Assembly: GCF_900090305.1 (NCBI RefSeq)
Contig: NZ_LT607751.1
Span: 1,736,001 to 1,800,000 of the forward strand
Length of the DNA: 64,000 nt
Direction: 5' to 3'
From: Micromonospora siamensis
GTDB taxonomy: Bacteria > Actinomycetota > Actinomycetes > Mycobacteriales > Micromonosporaceae
Both the position numbers and the translations under genes were made by a program. The notes beneath the pieces were generated by a model. It was not told the DNA's origin. It saw only the letters and a program-made list of their open reading frames with translations, and did not search any database. Below, piece by piece: positions 25,304 through 34,161 of the stretch (within the stretch, counting starts at the first letter, position 1; each line of letters starts with the position of its first letter).

Positions 25304-26479
25304 ATGGGCGCGAAGGCACAGGAACGCGACACCCCGGCCGGCGACCTGCGGCTGGCCAACCTGACCAAGCGGTTCGGCATCTTCACCGCGGTCGACGACC
25401 TCAGCCTGACCATCCCGCAGGGCTCCTTCTTCGCCCTGCTCGGCGCCTCCGGCTGCGGCAAGACCACCACGCTGCGGATGATCGCCGGGCTGGAGGAACC
25501 GACCAGCGGGCAGGTGCTGCTCGGCGACCGGGACATCGCCCGGCTCCGGCCGTACAAGCGGCCGGTGAACACCGTGTTCCAGAGCTACGCGCTCTTCCCG
25601 CACCTGGACATCAACGAGAACGTGGCCTTCGGGCTGCGCCGTCGCGGGATCCGCAAGGTCACCGAGCAGGTCGACCGGATGCTCGCCCTGGTGCAGCTCG
25701 AAGGCTACGGCCGGCGCCGGCCGGCCCAGCTCTCCGGCGGGCAGCAGCAGCGCGTCGCGCTGGCCCGGGCGCTGATCAACCACCCGCAGGTGCTGCTGCT
25801 CGACGAGCCGCTCGGAGCGCTCGACCTGAAGCTGCGCCGGCAGATGCAGATCGAGTTGAAGCGGATCCAGACCGAGGTAGGCATCACCTTCGTGCACGTC
25901 ACCCACGACCAGGAGGAGGCCATGACCATGGCCGACACCGTCGCGGTGATGAACGCCGGCCGGATCGAGCAGCTCGGCGCCCCCGCCGACCTCTACGAAT
26001 ACCCGGCGACCGCGTTCGTGGCGAACTTCCTCGGCCAGTCCAACCTGCTGGCCGGCGAGGCCGCGGGCAGCGCCGGCACCGACGTGCCGGTCACCGCCCA
26101 CGGCGCCCGCTTCTCGGTGCCCGCCGACCGCGCCCGCTCCGAGCGGGGTCCGGTCTACCTGGGGGTACGCCCCGAGAAGCTGCACCTGGTCGACTCCGTC
26201 GCCCAGGTTCCCAGCGGTCACCAGCACGTCGAGGGGGTCGTCACCGACGCCTCCTACGTGGGGGTGAGCACGCAGTACCTGATCCGGACCGGCTGGGGCA
26301 GCGAGATCAGCGCTTTCGTGGCCAACACCGGCGCCGGCCGGCAGCTCCCGGTGGGCGCCCCGGTGGTGGCGCACTGGGACGCGCGGCACGCCTTCCTGCT
26401 GCCCCGGGAGGCCGGCGCCGACTCCGACCGCACCACGCCGCTGCTCGACGAGCAGCCCCCGGTGGGGGCACTCTCGTGA
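25304..26479 (+). CDS. Polyamine ABC transporter ATP-binding protein (PotA-like)
   Basis: The 391-aa ATPase has Walker A GASGCGKTT at residues 47-55, the signature LSGGQQQRVALARA, Walker B LLLDEP and the H-loop VTHDQEEAMTMAD. A C-terminal TOBE domain follows (VYLGVRPEKLHLVD ... VTDASYVGVSTQYLI). It energises uptake of polyamines. Start is either this ATG or a GTG at 25295 that overlaps the stop of the binding-protein gene (GTGA). It lies in the operon between the binding protein and the two permeases. Confidence 0.93.
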   Translation: MGAKAQERDTPAGDLRLANLTKRFGIFTAVDDLSLTIPQGSFFALLGASGCGKTTTLRMIAGLEEPTSGQVLLGDRDIARLRPYKRPVNTVFQSYALFPHLDINENVAFGLRRRGIRKVTEQVDRMLALVQLEGYGRRRPAQLSGGQQQRVALARALINHPQVLLLDEPLGALDLKLRRQMQIELKRIQTEVGITFVHVTHDQEEAMTMADTVAVMNAGRIEQLGAPADLYEYPATAFVANFLGQSNLLAGEAAGSAGTDVPVTAHGARFSVPADRARSERGPVYLGVRPEKLHLVDSVAQVPSGHQHVEGVVTDASYVGVSTQYLIRTGWGSEISAFVANTGAGRQLPVGAPVVAHWDARHAFLLPREAGADSDRTTPLLDEQPPVGALS

Positions 26480-26537
26480 GCGCGAGGAGCGAGCCGGTTC
26501 TGCGAGCCCCGCAGTCGCGAACAGGGGAGGCTCTGCA

Positions 26538-27449
26538 ATGACGGCGCTGGCCCACGTACCGACCACGTCGGGGCAGTCGGCGGGCCCGACGCCGGCACCC
26601 CGGCGCGGCCGACGCCGGCTCCTGCCCTACCTGCTGCTGCCCGGCGCGGCGTGGCTCCTCCTCTTCTTCGCCCTGCCGCTGCTCCAGCTCGCCGCGGCCA
26701 GCCTCTACGACCCCAGTGGCTCGCTCTCCACCGGATACGCGCTGACCTGGGCGTTCGGCAACTACCCGGACGCGTTGCAGGCGTACTGGCCGCACTTCGT
26801 CCGGTCCTTCGTCTACTCGGCGCTGGCGCTGGCGCTGGCCCTGCTGATGGGCTACCCGCTGGCGTACGGCATCGCCCAGAAGGCCGGCCGGTGGAAGAAC
26901 CTGCTGCTGGTCTGCGTGGTCGCCCCGATGTTCACCAGCTTCCTGGTCCGCACCCTGGCCTGGAAGACCATCCTGTCCGACAACGGTTGGCTGGTCGGGC
27001 TGCTGCGCGACGTGCACCTGCTCGGCGCCGACGGCCGGCTGCTGGCCACCCCGTTCGCGGTGGTGCTCGGCCTGACGTACAACTTTCTCCCGTTCCTGGT
27101 GCTGCCGCTGTACGCGAGCCTGGAGCGGCTGGACCCGCGGCTGCTGGAGGCGGCCAGCGACCTGTACGCCAGCTCGTGGGCGGCGTTCCGCCGGGTCACC
27201 CTGCCGCTGTCGATGCCCGGCCTGATCGCCGGCACGCTGCTCTTCTTCATCCCGGCCACCGGCGACTACATCAACGCCGAGCTGCTCGGCACCCCCAACG
27301 AATACATGATCGGCAACGTCATCGACTCGGCGTTCCTGGTCCGACTGGACTACCCGCAGGGCGCGGCGCTGTCGTTCCTGCTGATGGCGGCGATCCTCGC
27401 GGTGGTCTTCCTCTACCTGCGCCGGGCCGGCACGGAGGAGGTCCTCTAA
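26538..27449 (+). CDS. Polyamine ABC transporter permease (PotB-like)
   Basis: A 303-aa inner-membrane permease with six predicted helices. The EAA loop contacting the ATPase is seen as EAASDLYASSWAAFRRVTLP, then LSMPGLIAG. The long first periplasmic loop (YDPSGSLSTGYALTWAFGNYPDALQAYW) is typical of PotB/PotH. GGGGAGG sits upstream of the ATG. The stop codon is directly followed by the ATG of the partner permease. Confidence 0.92.
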   Translation: MTALAHVPTTSGQSAGPTPAPRRGRRRLLPYLLLPGAAWLLLFFALPLLQLAAASLYDPSGSLSTGYALTWAFGNYPDALQAYWPHFVRSFVYSALALALALLMGYPLAYGIAQKAGRWKNLLLVCVVAPMFTSFLVRTLAWKTILSDNGWLVGLLRDVHLLGADGRLLATPFAVVLGLTYNFLPFLVLPLYASLERLDPRLLEAASDLYASSWAAFRRVTLPLSMPGLIAGTLLFFIPATGDYINAELLGTPNEYMIGNVIDSAFLVRLDYPQGAALSFLLMAAILAVVFLYLRRAGTEEVL

Positions 27450-28292
27450 ATGAGAGTCTCGCGTTGGCTCGCCGACCGGTGGGTGATGATCGTCGCCCTG
27501 CTGGTGCTCGGCTACCTGTCGCTGCCGATCCTGGTGGTCGCCGGCCTGTCCTTCAACCGGCCCTCCAGCCGGCTGTCGTACGACTTCCACGAGTTCACCC
27601 TCGACAACTGGCGTAACCCGTGCGCCACCTCCGACATGTGCGACGCCGTGGTCCGCAGCGTGCAGATCGGCTTCATCGCCACCGCCGTCTCCACCGTGCT
27701 CGGCACCCTGATGGCGTTCGCACTGGTCCGGCACCGGTTCCGGGGCCGCTCCGGGATCAACGTGCTGATCTTCCTGCCGATGGCCACGCCGGAGCTGGTG
27801 ATGGGCACCTCGCTGCTCGCCCTCTTCGTGGCCGCCGGGGTGCCGCAGGGCTTCTGGACCATCGTCATCGCGCACGTCATGTTCTGCGTCTCGTTCGTGG
27901 TGGTGACGGTGAAGGCGCGGCTGGCCGGCATGGACAGCCGGCTGGAGGAGGCCGCGATGGACCTCTACGCCAGCGAGTGGCAGACCTTCCGCCGGATCAC
28001 CCTGCCGCTGGTGCTGCCCGGCATCGTGGCCGCCGCCCTGCTCGCCTTCTCGCTGAGCTTCGACGACTTCATCATCACGAACTTCAACGCCGGCACCACG
28101 GTCACCTTCCCGATGTACGTCTGGGGTGCCGCCCAGCGGGGCATCCCGCCGCAGGTCAACGTGATCGGCACGGCGATGTTCGCCATCGCGCTGCTGCTGG
28201 TCGGGGCGAGTTCACTGCGCGGCCGGCGGGCCCGTCGGGCGGCTCTCGCGGCCCCGGTGGCGACCGCCGGCGCGCCGAAGAGCGCGTCATGA
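27450..28292 (+). CDS. Polyamine ABC transporter permease (PotC-like)
   Basis: A 280-aa permease with six predicted helices and the EAA loop EEAAMDLYASEWQTFRRITLP. The end helix contains FSLSFDDFIITNF, characteristic of PotC/PotI. It begins at the base after the potB-like stop, and its own stop overlaps the next start (ATGA), showing tight translational coupling through the operon. Confidence 0.92.
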   Translation: MRVSRWLADRWVMIVALLVLGYLSLPILVVAGLSFNRPSSRLSYDFHEFTLDNWRNPCATSDMCDAVVRSVQIGFIATAVSTVLGTLMAFALVRHRFRGRSGINVLIFLPMATPELVMGTSLLALFVAAGVPQGFWTIVIAHVMFCVSFVVVTVKARLAGMDSRLEEAAMDLYASEWQTFRRITLPLVLPGIVAAALLAFSLSFDDFIITNFNAGTTVTFPMYVWGAAQRGIPPQVNVIGTAMFAIALLLVGASSLRGRRARRAALAAPVATAGAPKSAS

Positions 28293-29710
28293 CCCTCCCG
28301 CATACCGGCCGGGCGCTGGCCGACGCCGCGCCCGTGCCGTACTGGCTGGACCGCCCGGAACGCCCCGACCCGCTGCCGCCGCTGGCCGGTGAGCAGACCG
28401 CCGACCTGCTGGTGGTCGGCGGCGGCTACAGCGGGCTGTGGGCGGCGCTGCTGGCCAGGCGCGACGATCCCAGCCGGGACGTGCTGCTGGTCGAGGCGGG
28501 CACCTGCGGCTGGGCGGCCTCCGGGCGCAACGGCGGCTTCTGCGCCGCCTCGCTCACCCACGGGCTGGCCAACGGGGTGGACCGGTTCCCCGGCGAGGTC
28601 GACGAGCTGGAGTGGCTGGGCCGGCAGAACCTGGCGGCCATCGCCGCCACCGTCGAGGCGTACGGGATCGACTGCGACTTCGAGCGCACCGGCGAGCTGG
28701 CGGTGGCCGTGGCGCCCTACCAGCTCGACGGGCTCGCCGAGGACGCCGAGCTGGCCCGCCGGTACGGCCACGACGTGCGGCTGCTCGACGCCGACGAGGT
28801 GCGCGCCGAGGTGGCCTCTCCGACGTACCTCGGTGGGATGTGGGACCGCGACCGGGTGGCCATGCTCGACCCGGCGAAGCTGGCCTGGGGCCTGCGCCGC
28901 GCCTGCCTGGCCGAGGGGGTGCGGATCGCCGAGCACACCCGGGTGACCGGGCTGCGCGCCGACGGGGCCGCGCTGCGGGCCGCCACCGCCGGCGGTCGGG
29001 ACGGCCTGCCCGGCGCGGTGCGGGCCGGCCAGGTGGTGCTCGCCACCAACGCCTTCCCACCACTGCTGCGCCGGCTGCGCGCCTGGATCGTCCCGGTGTA
29101 CGACTACGCGCTGATGACCGAGCCGTTGACCGCCGAGCAGCGCAAGGCGGTCGGCTGGGCCAACCGGCAGGGGCTGGCCGACGTCGGCAACCAGTTCCAC
29201 TACTACCGGATCACCGCCGACGACCGGATCCTCTTCGGCGGGTACGACGCGGTCTACCACTACGGCAACCGGGTCGCCCCGGAACTGGAGCAGCGGGCGA
29301 CCACCTTCACCGCCCTCGCCGACCACTTCTTCACCACCTTCCCGCAGCTCGACGATCTGCGGTTCAGCCACTCCTGGGGCGGGGTCATCGACACCTGCAC
29401 CCGGTTCTGCCCGTTCTTCGGCACCGCCTACGACGGGCGGTTGGCGTACGCGGCCGGTTTCACCGGGCTCGGTGTCGGGGCCACCCGGTTCGGCGCCCGG
29501 GTGATGCTGGACCTGTTGGGCGGGGTGGAGACCCCGCTGACCCGGCTGGACCTGGTCCGCCGCAAGCCGCTGCCGTTCCCGCCGGAGCCCGTCCGGGCCA
29601 CCGGCATCAATCTCACCCGCTGGTCGCTGGCCCGTGCCGACACGCACGAGGGCCGGCGCAACGTCTGGCTCCGTACGCTCGATCGTCTTGGACTGGGGTT
29701 CGATTCCTGA
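28289..29710 (+). CDS. FAD-dependent amine oxidoreductase (PuuB-like), second copy
   Basis: The 473-aa protein has the FAD motif LLVVGGGYSGLWAALLA at residues 40-56, AASGRNGGFCAA from residue 76 and the C-terminal GFTGLGVGATRFGARVM. It is a paralogue of the 19813-21189 protein and probably oxidises an imported polyamine or its derivative at an amino group. Its position directly after the permeases, with a 4-base ATGA overlap, ties it to the substrate that the transporter brings in. The exact product (aminobutyraldehyde, or a gamma-glutamylated form) cannot be decided from sequence. Confidence 0.83.
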   Translation: MTLPHTGRALADAAPVPYWLDRPERPDPLPPLAGEQTADLLVVGGGYSGLWAALLARRDDPSRDVLLVEAGTCGWAASGRNGGFCAASLTHGLANGVDRFPGEVDELEWLGRQNLAAIAATVEAYGIDCDFERTGELAVAVAPYQLDGLAEDAELARRYGHDVRLLDADEVRAEVASPTYLGGMWDRDRVAMLDPAKLAWGLRRACLAEGVRIAEHTRVTGLRADGAALRAATAGGRDGLPGAVRAGQVVLATNAFPPLLRRLRAWIVPVYDYALMTEPLTAEQRKAVGWANRQGLADVGNQFHYYRITADDRILFGGYDAVYHYGNRVAPELEQRATTFTALADHFFTTFPQLDDLRFSHSWGGVIDTCTRFCPFFGTAYDGRLAYAAGFTGLGVGATRFGARVMLDLLGGVETPLTRLDLVRRKPLPFPPEPVRATGINLTRWSLARADTHEGRRNVWLRTLDRLGLGFDS

Positions 29711-30912
29711 TGCGCATCCTGCTCGTCGGCGCCGGTGGCGTCGGCTCCGCCGCCGTAGCCATCGCCGCCCGCCGTTCCTTCTTCGAGACCGTGGTGGTCG
29801 CCGACTACGACCTCGCCCGCGCCGAGCGGGCGGTCGCCGACCTGGACTCCCGGTTCCGTCCCGCCCGGGTCGACGCGTCGTCGGCCGACGCCGTCGCCGC
29901 GCTCTGCCGGGAGCACCGGATCACCCACGTACTGAACGCCGTCGACCCGCGCTTCGTCATGTCGATCTTCGACGGCGCGTACGCCGCCGGGGCCGACTAC
30001 CTGGACATGGCGATGTCGCTGTCCCGGCCGCACCCGTCGCGCCCGCACGCCGAGACCGGGGTCAAGCTCGGCGACGAGCAGTTCGCCGTGGCCGACGACT
30101 GGGCGCGCGCCGGCCGGCTGGCGCTCTGTGGTGTCGGCATCGAGCCGGGCCTGTCCGACGTGTTCGCCCGCTACGCCGCCGACGAGCTCTTCACCGAGAT
30201 CGACGAGGTCGGGGTACGCGACGGCGCGAACCTGACCGTCGACGGCTACGACTTCGCCCCGTCCTTCTCCATCTGGACCACCATCGAGGAGTGCCTGAAC
30301 CCGCCGGTGGTGTGGGAGGCCGACCGGGGCTGGTACACCACCCCGCCGTTCAGCGAGCCGGAGGTCTTCGACTTCCCCGAGGGCATCGGCCCGGTCGAGT
30401 GCGTCAACGTGGAGCACGAGGAGGTGCTGCTCATCCCGCGCTGGGTGAAGGCGAAGCGGGTCACCTTCAAGTACGGCCTCGGCGACGAGTTCATCGAGGT
30501 GCTCAAGACGCTGCACAAGCTCGGCCTGGACTCGACGAAGCCGGTCAGCGTACGGGGCGCCGAGGTGTCGCCGCGGGACGTGGTGGCCGCCTGCCTGCCC
30601 GACCCGGCCACGCTGGGCGGGAAGATGCGCGGCAAGACCTGCGCCGGCACGTACGTCACCGGCACCGGGGTGGACGGCCGGCCGCGCCGGGTGTACCTCT
30701 ACCACGTGGTCGACAACGAGTGGTCGATGCGGGAGTACGGCCACCAGGCCGTGGTCTGGCAGACCGCGGTCAACCCGGTGGTGGCCCTGGAGCTGCTGGC
30801 CACCGGCGCCTGGTCCGGCGCGGGCGTGCTCGGGCCCGAGGCGCTGCCGCCGAAACCCTTCCTGGATCTGCTCACCGGCTACGGCTCGCCCTGGGGGATG
30901 GAGGAGCGGTGA
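29710..30912 (+). CDS. Saccharopine dehydrogenase-family NAD(P)-dependent enzyme
   Basis: A 400-aa protein with the N-terminal Rossmann motif ILLVGAGGVGSAAVAIA (residues 3-19) and the family pattern ADYDLARAERAVADL ... HVLNAVDPRF ... GVGIEPGLSDVFARYAADELF. A long C-terminal substrate domain ends in the Lys9/carboxyspermidine dehydrogenase style. Relatives make or split secondary amines: saccharopine, or carboxy(nor)spermidine in polyamine synthesis. No carboxyspermidine decarboxylase gene accompanies it here, and its partners are uptake and breakdown genes, so a catabolic role on an N-carboxyalkyl or Schiff-base polyamine is possible (inference). TGATG couples it to the FAD oxidase. Confidence 0.82.
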   Translation: MRILLVGAGGVGSAAVAIAARRSFFETVVVADYDLARAERAVADLDSRFRPARVDASSADAVAALCREHRITHVLNAVDPRFVMSIFDGAYAAGADYLDMAMSLSRPHPSRPHAETGVKLGDEQFAVADDWARAGRLALCGVGIEPGLSDVFARYAADELFTEIDEVGVRDGANLTVDGYDFAPSFSIWTTIEECLNPPVVWEADRGWYTTPPFSEPEVFDFPEGIGPVECVNVEHEEVLLIPRWVKAKRVTFKYGLGDEFIEVLKTLHKLGLDSTKPVSVRGAEVSPRDVVAACLPDPATLGGKMRGKTCAGTYVTGTGVDGRPRRVYLYHVVDNEWSMREYGHQAVVWQTAVNPVVALELLATGAWSGAGVLGPEALPPKPFLDLLTGYGSPWGMEER

Positions 30913-31922
30913 CCCGCTACGGCCCGATGTACGGCCCCGACGTGACCTTCCTCGGCGTGCCGCCGTGCACCATCGAGGAGCCGGTGACGTACGCCGACGC
31001 CGATGTGGTGATCGTCGGCGCCCCCTTCGACGGCGGCACGTCGCACCGGCCCGGCACCCGGTTCGGCCCGTCCGCCATCCGGCAGGCCTGCTACCTGCCG
31101 CACGACGGCTCCCGCCCGTCGCTGGCGTTGCGGGTCGACGCCCTGCGGGACCTCTGCGTCTACGACGCGGGGGACGTGGAGATGTTCGCCGGTGACATCG
31201 AGCGGTCGCTGCACGCCCTGGAGCAGGCCGTGCACGCCGTCGCGGCGGCCGGCGCGATCCCGGTGGTGCTCGGCGGCGACCACTCGATCGCCCTGCCCGA
31301 CGCCACCGGGGTGGCCCGCCACCACGGTCTGGGCCGGGTGTCGCTGGTGCACTTCGACGCGCACGCCGACACCGGGGACGTCGAGTTCGGCTCCCTGCAC
31401 GGGCACGGCCAGCCGATGCGCCGGCTCATCGAGTCCGGCGCGGTACGCGGCGACCGGTTCCTCCAGATCGGCCTGCGCGGCTACTGGCCGGGGCCGGAGA
31501 CGCTCTCCTGGATGGCCGAGCAGCGGATGCGCTCCTACGAGATGACCGAGCTGGTGGCGCGTGGCCTCGACGAGTGCCTGACCGAGGCGTTCGACATCGC
31601 CACCGACGAGTGCGAGGGGGTGTTCCTCTCCGTCGACGTGGACGTGGTGGACCCGGGCATGGCGCCCGGCACCGGCACCCCCGAACCGGGTGGCCTGACC
31701 TCGCGGCAGCTGCTCGACGCGGTCCGCCGGGTTTGTTACGAGCTGCCGGTGGTCGGGGTGGACGTGGTCGAGGTCGCCCCGCCGTACGACCACGCCGACA
31801 TCACCGCCTTCCTCGGCAACCGGGTGGTGCTGGAGGCGTTGTCGGCGATCGCCCGCCGTCGTCGGGACGCCGCCGGTGGACCGTCGTGGGATCCCCGCCA
31901 ACCGCTGCTGGACGGTCGCTGA
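30909..31922 (+). CDS. speB: Agmatinase / ureohydrolase
   Basis: The 337-aa ureohydrolase splits agmatine to putrescine and urea with two Mn ions. The metal-ligand motifs are all present: GGDHS (H125), D-A-H-A-D (D150, H152, D154) and S-V-D-V-D (D243, D245). The N-terminal extension of about 30 residues is common in actinobacterial agmatinases. Guanidinobutyrase remains an alternative because the two are hard to separate by sequence. GTG at 30909 overlaps the previous stop (GTGA). It is the last gene of the transporter operon and links imported agmatine to the putrescine-to-GABA steps encoded nearby. Confidence 0.9.
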   Translation: MTRYGPMYGPDVTFLGVPPCTIEEPVTYADADVVIVGAPFDGGTSHRPGTRFGPSAIRQACYLPHDGSRPSLALRVDALRDLCVYDAGDVEMFAGDIERSLHALEQAVHAVAAAGAIPVVLGGDHSIALPDATGVARHHGLGRVSLVHFDAHADTGDVEFGSLHGHGQPMRRLIESGAVRGDRFLQIGLRGYWPGPETLSWMAEQRMRSYEMTELVARGLDECLTEAFDIATDECEGVFLSVDVDVVDPGMAPGTGTPEPGGLTSRQLLDAVRRVCYELPVVGVDVVEVAPPYDHADITAFLGNRVVLEALSAIARRRRDAAGGPSWDPRQPLLDGR

Positions 31923-32104
31923 CCGGCCGCTGCCGTCCACAAGGGCCGTCCGACCGGCCCGTCTCTCCTGGTACAACCGTGTTGACCAGGCCGGACGTCC
32001 GTCGCCGCGACCGACCGGTCGGTGGCCGGGCAGGCACCGATCGACGATCGTGAGAAGAGGTACGCCCCTTTCCGCCGCAGGTGGGGGCCACGAGACTCGG
32101 CTGC

Positions 32105-32920
32105 GTGACGCAGATGCCGCCGTACTCCGGCCCGCCCCAGCCGTACCCCGTCCCGCCCACCGGTGGCCGACCCGGGTGGTTCCACCGACTCAGCCCCGGC
32201 CGCCGGGTCGGCGTGCTCGTCGGTGGGGTGCTGATGTCGGTGCTGCTGCTCTGCTGCCTCGGTACGGCGATCGTCGCCGCCTTCACCGATCCCGAGCAGC
32301 CGAAGGCCACCGGCGCCGACCGTACCGCCGGCCAGGCGGCGCCGGTCGCCGAGCAGCCCATCGCGGTGCTGCCCAGCACGGCGGAGCCGACCTCGGCGGC
32401 GCCGGAGACCACCGCCCCGAGCCCGACCACCGCCAGCCCGGCCACCGCCAGCACGGCCGCCGCCAGCCCGACCACGGCCCGCCCCACGCCGCCGCCCACC
32501 CCGGCCGCGCCCAAGGTGACCACCCGGACCGAGACGCGGACGCAGCCGATCGCGCACGGGACCCGGACCGTGGAGGACTCCTCGCTGGCCGAGGGGAAGC
32601 GGGTGGTCCGCACCAGGGGCGTCGACGGCGTACGCACCCTGACCTACCGGGTCACCCTCACCGACGGGGTACGCACCGACCGGACGTTGGTCAGCTCGAC
32701 GGTGACCCGCAAGCCGGTGACCGAGGTGATCGCCGTCGGCACCAAGCAGGAGCGGCAGTGCGACCCGAACTACAGCGGCTGCGTGCCGGTCGCCAGCGAC
32801 GTCGACTGCGCCGGCGGCAGCGGCAACGGTCCGGCGTACGTCAGCGGCCCGATCCGCGTGATCGGCATTGACATCTACCGGCTCGACAGTGACAAGGACG
32901 GCGTGGCCTGCGAAGACTGA
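32105..32920 (+). CDS. Cell-surface protein with G5 domain and excalibur-like C-terminus
   Basis: About 271 aa. A short Pro/Tyr-rich cytoplasmic head (MPPYSGPPQPYPVPP), one transmembrane helix (GVLVGGVLMSVLLLCCLG) and a Thr/Pro/Ala-rich linker lead to a G5 domain (roughly TRTETRTQPIAHGTRTVEDS ... DRTLVSSTVTRKPVTEVIAVG). A Cys-rich end carries Y-R-L-D-S-D-K-D-G-V-A-C-E, like the calcium-binding excalibur motif. G5 domains bind N-acetylglucosamine-containing polymers or act as spacers, so a role at the peptidoglycan is likely. The start may be this GTG or the ATG 9 bp later. Confidence 0.75.
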   Translation: MTQMPPYSGPPQPYPVPPTGGRPGWFHRLSPGRRVGVLVGGVLMSVLLLCCLGTAIVAAFTDPEQPKATGADRTAGQAAPVAEQPIAVLPSTAEPTSAAPETTAPSPTTASPATASTAAASPTTARPTPPPTPAAPKVTTRTETRTQPIAHGTRTVEDSSLAEGKRVVRTRGVDGVRTLTYRVTLTDGVRTDRTLVSSTVTRKPVTEVIAVGTKQERQCDPNYSGCVPVASDVDCAGGSGNGPAYVSGPIRVIGIDIYRLDSDKDGVACED

Positions 32921-33011
32921 AACAGGCATTGACAGGCGTCGTACGAGTCGTGATCATACGGTGACGCTGCGGCCGTACGGGGGACCGCGGCACGATCACC
33001 GGAGGACCTTC

Positions 33012-33761
33012 ATGGGTCGAACCCTGTCCGCCTTCGCCCTGGGCGTCACCGCCCTCGCCGCCGCCGTCCTGGTGGACACGGCACCCGCGTACGCCGCCAC
33101 CGACCAGCTGCGCCTGGACTTCGACGCCACCCCGACCGGTCAGGTCGAGCCGGGGCCGTGGACGTCCGGCTGCTTCGCCGACGTGGCCACCCCGGGTGAC
33201 TCCGGCTGCATCGCGGTGAACGCCCCGGGCAGCATCTCCCGGGCGACCCGGCCGAGCGGCGCGGGCAGCAGCCCGGCGCTCGCGTTCCCCGCCGCGGGCA
33301 GCGCCATCGTCCAGGTGCCCGACGCGCCGAACCTCAACCCCGGCACCCAGGACTTCACCGTCAGCGCGCTGGTCAAGGTGACCTCGGCTCAGGTGACCGC
33401 CGGGGCGAACCTGGTGCAGAAGGGCCTGTTCGCCGACCCGGCGCAGTGGAAGCTCCAGCTCGACGGTGGCAAGCCGGGCTGCCGCATCAAGGGCACCGAC
33501 GCCAACGGGGCCGCTCTTCCCGAGGTCCTGCTCGGCTCGAGCGTGTCGATCGCCGACCAGGGCTGGAAGTTCATCCAGTGCAAGCGGCGGGGCGACGTCC
33601 TGACCCTGCTCGTCGCCAACCAGGTGGTGGACACCAAGGACAAGGCGAGCATGAACATCACCAGTACCGCCAAGGTCAACATCGGTGCCAAGGGGACCGG
33701 GCTGACCAACAACGACCAGTTCCGCGGCGAGCTGGACAACGTGATCTTCAGCCTCGGCTGA
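33012..33761 (+). CDS. Secreted LamG-like (concanavalin-type) domain protein
   Basis: A 249-aa exported protein. A Sec signal (MGRTLSAFALGVTALAAAVL...) has a probable cleavage after APAYA. The rest is a jelly-roll LamG/concanavalin-like domain: LDFDATPTGQ, DFTVSALVKVTS, LVQKGLFADPAQWKLQLDGG, GWKFIQCKRRGDVLTLLVANQVVD, GELDNVIFSLG. Such domains bind carbohydrate or other ligands outside the cell. GGAGG lies 6 bp before the ATG, which fixes the start over a longer in-frame ATG at 32868. There is no catalytic partner domain. A strong terminator follows. Confidence 0.8.
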   Translation: MGRTLSAFALGVTALAAAVLVDTAPAYAATDQLRLDFDATPTGQVEPGPWTSGCFADVATPGDSGCIAVNAPGSISRATRPSGAGSSPALAFPAAGSAIVQVPDAPNLNPGTQDFTVSALVKVTSAQVTAGANLVQKGLFADPAQWKLQLDGGKPGCRIKGTDANGAALPEVLLGSSVSIADQGWKFIQCKRRGDVLTLLVANQVVDTKDKASMNITSTAKVNIGAKGTGLTNNDQFRGELDNVIFSLG

Positions 33762-33778
33762 GGTGGACGTTCGCGGGG

Positions 33779-33810
33779 GGGGGGCGGTGGGCGGCTGCCC
33801 ACCGCCCCCC
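33779..33810. terminator. Bidirectional hairpin terminator
   Basis: Perfect 14-bp arms GGGGGGCGGTGGGC and GCCCACCGCCCCCC with loop GGCT lie between the convergent LamG-like gene and the DUF779 gene. Confidence 0.8.
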
Positions 33811-33816
33811 GCGGTG

Positions 33817-34161
33817 TCAGGCCAGCCGGGAGCGGATCAGAAAGCGGACCCCTTCGGGGGCTTCCAGGGAGAAGCCGCTGCCCCGGCCCGGCACCACGTC
33901 GACCGTGAGAGTGGTGTGCCGCCACAGCTCCCACTGCGACTTCGACATCCAGAACTCCACCGGCTCGGCGACGCCGTCCACGGCCAGGGACGCCAGCAGC
34001 ACGTCGGAGGAGCCGGTGCGGAACTCGCCCGCCGGGTAGCACATCGGGGCGCTGCCGTCGCAGCAGCCGCCGGACTGGTGGAACATCAGCGGGCCGTGCG
34101 CCGCCCGCAGCGACCGGATCAGCTCGGCCGCCGCGGGCGTCACGGTCACCACGTCACCCAT
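33817..34161 (-). CDS. DUF779 family protein
   Basis: A 114-aa protein with the DUF779 signature GPLMFHQSGGCCDGSAPMCYPAGEF around residues 24-48, including the C-C pair and a third cysteine that could bind metal, followed by FWMSKSQWELWRHTTLTVDVVPGRGSGFSLE. The family is nearly always adjacent to acetaldehyde-type aldehyde dehydrogenases, and its function is not known. ATG overlaps the dehydrogenase stop (TGATG), so the two are co-translated. Confidence 0.87.
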   Translation of the reverse strand: MGDVVTVTPAAAELIRSLRAAHGPLMFHQSGGCCDGSAPMCYPAGEFRTGSSDVLLASLAVDGVAEPVEFWMSKSQWELWRHTTLTVDVVPGRGSGFSLEAPEGVRFLIRSRLA

